Shown here: piece after piece, positions 18,002-25,095 of the stretch
How the letters are laid out: each line of letters starts with the position of its first letter
Numbering within the stretch: the first letter of the stretch is position 1
Origin: JANNWF01 sp052390415
Lineage (GTDB): Bacteria; Pseudomonadota; Gammaproteobacteria; Xanthomonadales; Xanthomonadaceae
Reading direction: 5' to 3'
DNA length: 56,302 nucleotides
NCBI GenBank assembly: GCA_052390415.1
Contig: JBQTGY010000049.1
Location: 1 to 56,302 of the forward strand
Program-made: the position numbers and the translations under genes
The notes under the pieces: generated by a model
Databases searched by the model: none
What the model was told of the DNA's origin: nothing
What the model saw: only the letters and a program-made list of their open reading frames with translations

Positions 18002-19133
18002 AGTCGAATTGCGCTTCGCCATCAACGCGCTCCCGATCACCAACTTCTCTGGACGGCGGGTGCTGTTGGGACACTTGCGCAATCTTGCCCAGCATCAACC
18101 CGGCCGCGATCAATTCGTGGTGCTGCATCACGCGGGCAACCGTGATATTCGCTGCGACTTGGGGGCGAACGTGGAGTGGGTGGAATGCGAGAAGGTGGGC
18201 ACCCATTGGTTTGGCCGGCTTCTGTGGGAGTCGGCGCACATGCGCAGAGAATTGCGGCGGTTGCGGGTCGACGCGCTGATTTCGACCTCCGGCGCTTTGG
18301 TGCCGCGCGCAGGCGTGCCGCAATGGGTGTGGGCGCAGAATCCCTGGTGTTTTTTTCCGCAGTTTCATTTTGGGCTACGTGATCGCTTGAAGGCGGCGAT
18401 GCAGCGGAAGGGCTATCGATCCGCTCAACAAGGTGCCGCGGCAGTTTTCTATCTGTCCGATTTCATGGCGCGAAGCTACGCAAGCAACGCGGGCTGCAAA
18501 CCCCGTCATGGCGCAACCACGTACGTTGGCGTCGACGACGCCATGTTCGAAGCCGCAGGTGAGGTGCCCGCATTCGGGGCACGCGAACTTGAAATCGTCA
18601 CGGTTTCGGTGATGACGCCGCATAAAGCCATCGAGGACGTGGTCGATGCTTTGGCGGCCTTGCATGGTCGCGGCCTTGCGGCGCGGCTCGCGCTGGTCGG
18701 GCCGTGGGCCGACGCCGGCTACCGAACGCAGATTGAAGGGCGCATGCAGCGCCTGCAGCTCACACCGTTCGTGACCATCACCGGTCCGGTCAGCAACGAC
18801 GAACTGATGCAGCACTATCGTCGCGCACGCGTGTTCTGTCTGCTGAGTCGCTGCGAGTCTTTTGGCATTCCTGCCGTTGAAGCGCAGGCGTTCGGTACAC
18901 CCAGTGTGGTTGCCGATGCGTGTGCGCCGCCGGAGGTCGCAGGCCCCGGTGGACGGATCGTGGCGGCCGGGGACATTGACGCCGCCGCTGATGCGTTGGC
19001 GCACTTGCTCACCGACGACGTTCAATGGCAACAGGCGTCGATGGCTGCACTGAGCAACGTCGAGCGCTTTCGCTGGAAGCGAGTCAGCCAACCCATGCTC
19101 GACTGGCTCGATATCACGGCGGCGGCGCGATGA
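17958..19133 (+). CDS. Family 4 glycosyltransferase
   Basis: A GT-B sugar transferase of up to 391 residues. The donor half is typical: TVSVMTPHKAIEDVVDAL, LALVGPWADAGYRTQI, and the E-x7-E motif in RCESFGIPAVEAQAFGTP, followed by ADACAPPEVAGPGG. The N-terminal motif LRFAINALPITNFSGRRV begins about residue 18, so a TTG at 18009 is as likely a start as the ATG at 17958, which overlaps the FkbM remnant. GC returns to the high value of the locus within this gene. The stop overlaps the start of the WcaF-like gene (ATGA), and the next two junctions are coupled as well. Confidence 0.85.
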   Translation: MGFSSIKIRLQLVGRVELRFAINALPITNFSGRRVLLGHLRNLAQHQPGRDQFVVLHHAGNRDIRCDLGANVEWVECEKVGTHWFGRLLWESAHMRRELRRLRVDALISTSGALVPRAGVPQWVWAQNPWCFFPQFHFGLRDRLKAAMQRKGYRSAQQGAAAVFYLSDFMARSYASNAGCKPRHGATTYVGVDDAMFEAAGEVPAFGARELEIVTVSVMTPHKAIEDVVDALAALHGRGLAARLALVGPWADAGYRTQIEGRMQRLQLTPFVTITGPVSNDELMQHYRRARVFCLLSRCESFGIPAVEAQAFGTPSVVADACAPPEVAGPGGRIVAAGDIDAAADALAHLLTDDVQWQQASMAALSNVERFRWKRVSQPMLDWLDITAAAR

Positions 19134-19690
19134 AACTCGACATCGAAGCCGCCCGTGCGGCGCGCCCATACACGTCACGAGAATATGTCGGACGAATGCT
19201 GTGGGCGTGGGCGTGGCCGCTGTTTCGTTACAGCCCGCGGATCTGCTTTGGTTGGCGGCGCTGGCTGTTGCGGCGATTCGGCGCGGCGGTGGGCAGGCAC
19301 GTGCACATCTATCCCAGCGTGCGTGTCGCCATCCCCTGGAATCTGCAAATCGATGATCATGCGGCGGTCGGAGAGGACGTGCTGATCTACAACCTGGGTC
19401 CCGTCCGCATTGGTGCGCGAGCGACGGTCTCGCATCGCGCGCACCTGTGCGCCGGCACGCACGACTTCCGCGATCCGGCGCTGCCGCTGTTGCGTTTGCC
19501 AATCACCATCGGTGGGCAAGTGTGGGTGTGTGCCGATGCCTTCGTCGGTCCCGGCGTCAGCGTCGGAGAGGGCGCCGTGGTGGGCGCGGCGGCGGTTTGC
19601 GTGAAGGATGTCCCCGCATGGACGATCGTGGCTGGAAATCCCGCGGTCTTCATCAAACATCGCGAACTTCGCGGAGTCACTGAAGGGTGA
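19130..19690 (+). CDS. WcaF-like hexapeptide-repeat O-acetyltransferase
   Basis: A 186-residue left-handed beta-helix acetyltransferase. After a short N-terminal region with YVGRMLWAWAWPLFRYSPR, the hexapeptide pattern runs from about residue 60 on: VGRHVHIYPSVRVAIPWNLQIDDHAAVGEDVLIYNLGPVRIG and so on. The catalytic His lies in CAGTHDF, and the C-terminus has the AGNPAVFIK ending seen in sugar acetyltransferases. The layout matches WcaF of the colanic acid pathway, which acetylates fucose; the presence of gmd-fcl nearby fits. The ATG overlaps the previous stop by four bases and its own stop overlaps the next GTG. It likely acts in the cytoplasm with acetyl-CoA. Confidence 0.82.
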   Translation: MKLDIEAARAARPYTSREYVGRMLWAWAWPLFRYSPRICFGWRRWLLRRFGAAVGRHVHIYPSVRVAIPWNLQIDDHAAVGEDVLIYNLGPVRIGARATVSHRAHLCAGTHDFRDPALPLLRLPITIGGQVWVCADAFVGPGVSVGEGAVVGAAAVCVKDVPAWTIVAGNPAVFIKHRELRGVTEG

Positions 19691-20517
19691 TTTCGGTCGT
19701 CGTACTCACACTGAATGAGGCAGCCAACCTGCCGCGCTGTTTGGCCAGCGTGGCCTGGGCGGACGACATTCTGGTGTTGGATTCAGGCACCACCGATGCG
19801 ACCTGCGAAATTGCAAAGGCCGCGGGCGCGCGGGTGCAGGCTCGCGCTTTCGATAGCTTTGCAGGCCAGCGCAACTACGCCATGGATCACGGGCAACTGC
19901 GCAACGGTTGGGTTCTGCATCTGGACGCAGATGAAGTGGTGACGACCGAGTTGCGCATCGAGCTTGAGCAATTGGTCTCCCGCAACACGGAAGAGAAACC
20001 CGTTTGGCGAGTCGCGTCGCGCATCATTTTCATGGGGCGCTGGTTGCGCCGTGCCGGCATGTACCCCAGCTACCAGGTGCGCTTTGGGCGCGCTGATGCA
20101 CTTCGATTTGTCGACTTCGGTCATGGCCAGCGTGAAGTCCAGCCAGCCGAGCAGGTGGGCACCTTGAGCCACCCGCTTGACCACTACAATTTTTCAAAAG
20201 GCGTCAATGATTGGTTGGCGCGTCACCTGCGCTACGCCAAGGCCGAAGCCGAAGAGCTGCTGCGTGCTCGGCAGCAGCCACTGCGCCTGACTGAACTCTT
20301 GAGCGGCGACCCCACGTTGCGCAGGCGTGCGCTCAAGCGTCTGTCCTATTACGCGCCATGCCGTGGCCTGCTTGCGTTCTTGTATGCCTTTGTCATTCGA
20401 GGTGGTGCACTCGATGGTCGAGCGGGTTTCACCTACTGCCGAATGTTCGCGATGTATCACAGCTTCATTGGCTTGAATGCGGCCGAGCGTATCGCTCGAT
20501 CAAGCGATCAGCGGTGA
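19687..20517 (+). CDS. Family 2 glycosyltransferase, WaaE/KdtX-like
   Basis: A 276-residue GT2 enzyme of the branch that includes the LPS core beta-1,4-glucosyltransferase WaaE. Signatures: ISVVVLTLNEAANL (residues 2-15), DDILVLDSGTTDAT (26-39), the FAGQRNYA segment, and the D-x-D site LHLDADEV (about 78-85). The C-terminus has YNFSKGVNDWLARHLRYA and FLYAFVIRGGALDGRAGF, both typical. The GTG start overlaps the stop of the acetyltransferase gene. Whether it acts on LPS core or on the secreted glycan is not decidable here. Confidence 0.85.
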   Translation: MISVVVLTLNEAANLPRCLASVAWADDILVLDSGTTDATCEIAKAAGARVQARAFDSFAGQRNYAMDHGQLRNGWVLHLDADEVVTTELRIELEQLVSRNTEEKPVWRVASRIIFMGRWLRRAGMYPSYQVRFGRADALRFVDFGHGQREVQPAEQVGTLSHPLDHYNFSKGVNDWLARHLRYAKAEAEELLRARQQPLRLTELLSGDPTLRRRALKRLSYYAPCRGLLAFLYAFVIRGGALDGRAGFTYCRMFAMYHSFIGLNAAERIARSSDQR

Positions 20518-20539
20518 AGGCGGCGGGTTGCGGGTGAGC

Positions 20540-21718
20540 ATGAAGTTGTCCAACGAAGCTCGGCTGCTGGTCGTGTGCGCGCGGCCTGATCTGAATGAAC
20601 AGGCCGCAAACGCTCTTCAAGACTTGTTGGCGCAACCGCTGGATTGGTCGGCCGTTCTGGCTGCCGCCGAGGCGAATTACATTGTGCCTTTGCTTGCCCG
20701 CCATCTGGCCAGATCCGGGGCCGCTTGCATCCCCGATTCCGTGCAGCAGCAACTGCGCGACCTTCAACGCAAGAACGCGATGGTGTCGTTGCAACTGGTG
20801 CGCCTGCAGCAAATGCTGGTCGAGCAGATCTTTGTGCCTCGTGGCATCGAGCATGCGTTCTTCAAAGGTGCAGCGCTGGCGCAGACCTACTATGGCGACC
20901 CCGCCCAGCGCCAATATCGCGACATCGATGTGCTGGTGGCCGCCGACCGCATCGCTGAGGCGGGGCAAGCCCTGCTCGATCTCGGGTTCGAGGTGAGCAA
21001 CGCCGACTGGCAGGACTTCAAGGTTCGCGATCTGCGTGCGTTTTGTCGCTACCACGGCGCTTTGGAATTGCGCTCGCCACAAGGCGCGCAAATTGAACTA
21101 CACAAGACGCTGGATTCGACCGGCTGCATTTTTTCCCCTGCGGAGATCTTGCGCGCAGCCAGCATCACCAAAGACAGCCATTACCCTTGGCGAACTCTCG
21201 ATCCAGCCGACTTGCTGGTCTACGTCTGTTACCACCACGCCCGTCATCGCTGGTCATCCTTGCATTGGTGTGCCGACCTGGAGGCGCTGAGTGCAAGCCC
21301 GCTGATCGACCTGGATTTGGTCCTTCGCAAGGCGTCTGATCTCGCGCTGACAAAAACCCTGGAGCAAGCGCTGCGGCTACGCGACGATCTGCTAGCCGTG
21401 GCGGTTGATGGCTCAGCGGCGGCGCCGACGTCCTTGTTTTTTGCCGACTGCATGGCTGCGCTTGATGCAAGTCTGGATCCCAGTCCATCCGAATTGCCCA
21501 CGCAACTGGAAGGCGCAAAGAGTGAGCCTGATTTCAGTTATGAATGGCAGTTCAGTGAGCGCTACCGAAGGCGATTTTCGCGCCTGCGCTGGACGCCTTC
21601 CAGCAATGACGTCAATGCATGGCCACTTCCAAACGGTCTGCACTGGCTGTACTTCCTGACGCGGCCTTGGCGTATCGCCTGGCAGCGCCTGCACAACGTC
21701 GTCGGCCGAACTCACTGA
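20540..21718 (+). CDS. Nucleotidyltransferase family protein (NTP_transf_5 type)
   Basis: A 392-residue member of the uncharacterised nucleotidyltransferase family found beside lasso-type and polysaccharide loci. The core motif is FFKGAALAQTYYGDP followed by RDIDVLV at about residues 127-133 (the Gly-Ala and paired Asp of the pol-beta-like fold). The C-terminal half is helical with HHARHRWSSLHWCADLEAL. In the pseudomycoidin lasso cluster a nucleotidyltransferase accompanies an HPr-kinase-like enzyme and takes part in decorating the phosphorylated peptide (family knowledge). Here the kinase-like gene is 5.5 kb downstream, so this protein may belong to the lasso system. The start is the ATG at 20540; a GTG at 20534 is possible. 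Confidence 0.72.
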   Translation: MKLSNEARLLVVCARPDLNEQAANALQDLLAQPLDWSAVLAAAEANYIVPLLARHLARSGAACIPDSVQQQLRDLQRKNAMVSLQLVRLQQMLVEQIFVPRGIEHAFFKGAALAQTYYGDPAQRQYRDIDVLVAADRIAEAGQALLDLGFEVSNADWQDFKVRDLRAFCRYHGALELRSPQGAQIELHKTLDSTGCIFSPAEILRAASITKDSHYPWRTLDPADLLVYVCYHHARHRWSSLHWCADLEALSASPLIDLDLVLRKASDLALTKTLEQALRLRDDLLAVAVDGSAAAPTSLFFADCMAALDASLDPSPSELPTQLEGAKSEPDFSYEWQFSERYRRRFSRLRWTPSSNDVNAWPLPNGLHWLYFLTRPWRIAWQRLHNVVGRTH

Positions 21719-21730
21719 TGAATCGGCATA

Positions 21731-21760
21731 TTGACGGTTCACATTCGTTATCCATCTACA
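21731..21760 (+). promoter_or_regulatory. Candidate promoter upstream of gmd
   Basis: TTGACG (21731-21736) is a near-consensus -35 box. The best -10 at a legal distance is TCTACA (21755-21760, 18-base spacer), which is poor. The 58-base gap before gmd is the first real gap in this stretch, which makes an internal promoter plausible but not shown. Confidence 0.3.
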
Positions 21761-21776
21761 GGGCTGCAAGCACGAT

Positions 21777-22886
21777 ATGAAGCGCGCACTGATTACCGGC
21801 ATCACGGGTCAAGACGGAGCCTATCTGGCCGAGTTGTTGCTGGCCAAAGGCTACGAAGTGCACGGCATCAAGCGCCGGGCATCGTCGTTCAATACCGACC
21901 GCATCGATCACTTGTATCAAGACCCGCACGTCGATGATCGTCGACTGGTGCTGCACTATGGCGATCTCACCGATGCCACCAATCTGATCCGGATTCTGCA
22001 ATTGGTACAGCCGGACGAGGTCTACAACCTCGGCGCGCAGAGTCACGTGCAGGTGTCGTTCGAGACACCGGAATACACCGCCAATTCCGATGCCTTGGGC
22101 ACCTTGCGATTGCTCGAAGCGATCCGGATCCTTGGTCTGCAGTCCAAGACCCGCTTTTATCAGGCGTCCACGTCCGAGCTGTACGGCAAGGTGCAGGAGA
22201 CGCCGCAGAAGGAAACCACGCCGTTTTACCCTCGATCACCGTATGGGGTGGCGAAGTTGTACGCGTATTGGATCGTGGTCAATTACCGCGAAGCCTACGG
22301 CCTGTTCGCCTGCAATGGCATCCTGTTCAACCACGAGTCGCCACTGCGCGGTGAAACCTTTGTGACCCGCAAGATCACCCGCGCCTTGGCGCGCATATCG
22401 CTGGGTCTGCAGGACTGCCTGTACCTGGGCAATCTGGATGCACGCCGAGACTGGGGTCACGCACGTGATTACGTCGAGGCGCAGTGGTTGATGCTGCAAC
22501 AGGATGTCGCCGAGGATTTCGTGATCGCTACCGGAGAGCAATTCTCGGTGCGTGACTTCGTCACCCGCGCCGCCGCCGAGTTGGGGATTCAGATTGGCTG
22601 GGAAGGCCACGCAGGCGAGGAAGTGGGCAAGGTCGTGGCCGTTACCGGCGACGCACAGGTGCCAGTGGGTCAGCGCATTGTCGCCGTCGACCCGCGCTAC
22701 TTCCGTCCGGCGGAAGTGGAAACCTTGCTCGGCGACGCCAGCAAGGCCAAGCAGAAGTTGGGCTGGTCGGCGACCACGCCGTTTGCGGAACTGGTGCGGG
22801 AAATGGTGGTGGAAGATCTGCAGATCGCACGCCGCGATGCGATGGTCAAAGACGCGGGTTTCCGAACCTACGCTCACAGCGAGTAA
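21777..22886 (+). CDS. gmd: GDP-mannose 4,6-dehydratase
   Basis: A 369-residue full-length Gmd converting GDP-D-mannose to GDP-4-dehydro-6-deoxy-D-mannose with bound NADP. The nucleotide loop GITGQDGAYL is at residues 8-17, the RR-loop KRRASSFNT near 36-44, the catalytic TSELYGK at about 132-138, and Tyr156-x3-Lys160 in SPYGVAKLYAYW. NGILFNHESPLRG and NLDARRDWGHARDYV are Gmd hallmarks. Length equals the family norm. It is followed six bases later by fcl, so the pair makes GDP-L-fucose. The product feeds one or more of the glycosyltransferases in this locus. Confidence 0.97.
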   Translation: MKRALITGITGQDGAYLAELLLAKGYEVHGIKRRASSFNTDRIDHLYQDPHVDDRRLVLHYGDLTDATNLIRILQLVQPDEVYNLGAQSHVQVSFETPEYTANSDALGTLRLLEAIRILGLQSKTRFYQASTSELYGKVQETPQKETTPFYPRSPYGVAKLYAYWIVVNYREAYGLFACNGILFNHESPLRGETFVTRKITRALARISLGLQDCLYLGNLDARRDWGHARDYVEAQWLMLQQDVAEDFVIATGEQFSVRDFVTRAAAELGIQIGWEGHAGEEVGKVVAVTGDAQVPVGQRIVAVDPRYFRPAEVETLLGDASKAKQKLGWSATTPFAELVREMVVEDLQIARRDAMVKDAGFRTYAHSE

Positions 22887-22892
22887 CGCAGA

Positions 22893-23834
22893 ATGGACAT
22901 GTCTGCACGCATTTTCGTCGCCGGTCATCGTGGCATGGTGGGTTCTGCAATCGTCAGACGATTGTTGGCTGAAGGGGCCACCCAGTTGTTGCTCGCCGAC
23001 CGTGCCGACTTGGACCTGACTTCACAGGCACAGGTCGAGTCTTGGTTCGAGGCCGAGCGACCGGAGGTCGTGTTTCTGGCGGCTGCCAAAGTAGGCGGGA
23101 TTCTTGCCAACAGCGCCTACCCAGCGCCGTTCATCCGCGACAACCTGGCGATCCAGACCAACGTGGTGCATGCGGCCTGGCAAAGCGGCGTGCGCAAGCT
23201 GTGCTTTCTGGGTTCATCTTGCATCTATCCACGCTTGGCGGCGCAGCCGATGCGCGAAGACGCACTGCTGACCGGACCGCTCGAGTCGACCAATGAGTGG
23301 TATGCCGTCGCCAAGATCGCGGGCATCAAGATGTGTCAGGCCTACCGCCAGCAGTATGGCTTTGACGCCATCTCGCTCATGCCCACCAATCTTTATGGGC
23401 CCGGCGACAATTTCGATGCGCAGAATTCGCATGTGCTGCCAGCGCTTATTCGACGTTTTCACGAAGCCAAGATGCAGGCCGATCCGTCGGTGACCATCTG
23501 GGGCAGTGGTACGCCAAGACGCGAATTTCTGCACGTCGACGATCTGGCTGAAGCCGCTGTGTTCTTGACACGCACCTACAGCAGCGACGCGATCGTCAAT
23601 GTCGGCGTTGGCAAGGATGAGACCATCTTCGAATTGGCGCAGCAGATTGCCTCGGTAGTTGGCTACCAAGGCGAGATCAAGACGGACCCCAGCAAGCCCG
23701 ACGGAACGCCGCGCAAGCTGCTGGATGTCTCCCGCGTGCATGCCTTGGGATGGTCGGCCCGGATCGGATTGACGGACGGCATTCGCTCGACCTACGACTG
23801 GTACCTGCATAACGCGGCGCGCGGCCACACGTGA
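22893..23834 (+). CDS. fcl: GDP-L-fucose synthase
   Basis: A 313-residue epimerase/reductase (WcaG/Fcl) that turns GDP-4-dehydro-6-deoxymannose into GDP-L-fucose with NADPH. Motifs: IFVAGHRGMVGSA (residues 7-19, the G-x2-G-x2-G loop), AAAKVGGI, the catalytic GSSCIYP, the Tyr-x3-Lys pair in EWYAVAKIAGIK, and PTNLYGPGDNF. SGTPRREFLHVDD is the usual C-terminal landmark. It lies directly behind gmd and its stop overlaps the GTG of the next glycosyltransferase. The acetyltransferase of WcaF type upstream is consistent with acetylated fucose in the product. Confidence 0.96.
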   Translation: MDMSARIFVAGHRGMVGSAIVRRLLAEGATQLLLADRADLDLTSQAQVESWFEAERPEVVFLAAAKVGGILANSAYPAPFIRDNLAIQTNVVHAAWQSGVRKLCFLGSSCIYPRLAAQPMREDALLTGPLESTNEWYAVAKIAGIKMCQAYRQQYGFDAISLMPTNLYGPGDNFDAQNSHVLPALIRRFHEAKMQADPSVTIWGSGTPRREFLHVDDLAEAAVFLTRTYSSDAIVNVGVGKDETIFELAQQIASVVGYQGEIKTDPSKPDGTPRKLLDVSRVHALGWSARIGLTDGIRSTYDWYLHNAARGHT

Positions 23835-25090
23835 TTGAAGATCGCACCGTAGGTCTCGGCCTGATGCCGCGCACCTTCTTCTTCAATCGCTACGTGTATC
23901 CCGATCACTCGGCGACCAGCCAGCTGCTCACCGATCTCGCTTGGCATCTGGCCGGGCAGGGCAGTGCAGTCACTTTGGTCGGCAGTCGGCAACGCTACGA
24001 CGATGCCAGCTCCGACTTGCCTGCAAACGAGCATGTTCGCGGTATAGACATCGTCAGGGTGGATGGCTCCCGGTTCGGACGTAATTCCCTGAGCGGCCGC
24101 TTGCTCGACTACGCGAGCTACTTGTTCGGAGCGGCGCGAGTCATGCGCAAGCACGTCAGGTCGAGTGACACGGTCGTGCTGATGACCGACCCGCCGTTGC
24201 TTGGTGCGTTGTTGGCACCCTTGGCAGCTTGGCGCGGTGCGCGTTGTATGCATTGGCTGCAAGACTTGTTTCCGGAAGTCGCCGAGGTCTTGCTGGGTCG
24301 CGTGGTGCGTCGCTGGGTCGCGGTACCCTTGCGATGGTGGCGTGATCGCGCGCTGCGTCGCGCCACAGGCATCGTGGTCATATCCGCAGGCATGAGCAAT
24401 CGTGTCGAGTCTCTCGGCGTGCCTCGCGAACGCATCCGGGTGATCGAAAACTGGGCCGACGACGAAGCCATTTGCCCGCTGAGTGCAAGCGCCAATCCGC
24501 TGCGTAGTGAATGGGATTTGGCCGGCAAGTTTGTCGTCGGTTATTCGGGCAATCTGGGCAGGGCGCATGACTGGCAGACCATGCTCGAAGTGGCGACCCG
24601 GCTGCGTGATCGCACTGACATACGATTTCTGTTGATCGGAGGCGGCGTCGGTCAGCATGCCTTTGCCGCTGCCGCCGCCGATCGTGGCTTGTCCTCTATC
24701 GAAGTCAGGCCCTACCAGTCACGCGATGCGCTGGCGCACAGCCTGACGCTGCCTGATTTGCATTGGCTTAGCCTGCAGTCCGCGCTGGAGGGCACCATTC
24801 TGCCGAGCAAGCTGTACGGAATCCTGGCAGCGGGTCGACCCGCCCTGTTCATCGGTGACCCGGAAGGCGAGGTGGCCACGCGTCTTCGGGACACCGGCGC
24901 TGGTTTGGCCGCGGCGGTGGGAGACGTCGAAGCTGCCAGCGAGGCAGTTTGCCGTTTAGCCGATGATCGCCCATTGGCCGTGACCATGGGAGCCCGCGGT
25001 CGCGAGTGGCTGGAAACAGAGGGGAGACGTCAACAGGCGCTGCAGCGTTGGCAAGCGCAGCTATTGGTGAGCACGCCACCCGCCGAGTGA
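23831..25090 (+). CDS. WcaI-like family 4 glycosyltransferase
   Basis: A 419-residue GT-B enzyme resembling WcaI, the colanic acid fucosyltransferase. N-terminal signature FFFNRYVYPDHSATSQLLTDLA (about residues 16-37), then TDPPLLG, MHWLQDLFPEVAE, and in the second half VVGYSGNLGRAHDWQTML and FLLIGGGVGQ. The donor-site loop is SLQSALEGTILPSKLYGILAAGRP, with Glu-Gly-Thr-x-x-P-S-K typical of the WcaI branch rather than a plain E-x7-E. The GTG start overlaps the fcl stop. As the last gene of the plus-strand polysaccharide run it converges on the B2 fusion gene with a five-base gap. Confidence 0.87.
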   Translation: MIEDRTVGLGLMPRTFFFNRYVYPDHSATSQLLTDLAWHLAGQGSAVTLVGSRQRYDDASSDLPANEHVRGIDIVRVDGSRFGRNSLSGRLLDYASYLFGAARVMRKHVRSSDTVVLMTDPPLLGALLAPLAAWRGARCMHWLQDLFPEVAEVLLGRVVRRWVAVPLRWWRDRALRRATGIVVISAGMSNRVESLGVPRERIRVIENWADDEAICPLSASANPLRSEWDLAGKFVVGYSGNLGRAHDWQTMLEVATRLRDRTDIRFLLIGGGVGQHAFAAAAADRGLSSIEVRPYQSRDALAHSLTLPDLHWLSLQSALEGTILPSKLYGILAAGRPALFIGDPEGEVATRLRDTGAGLAAAVGDVEAASEAVCRLADDRPLAVTMGARGREWLETEGRRQQALQRWQAQLLVSTPPAE

Positions 25091-25095
25091 AAGTC

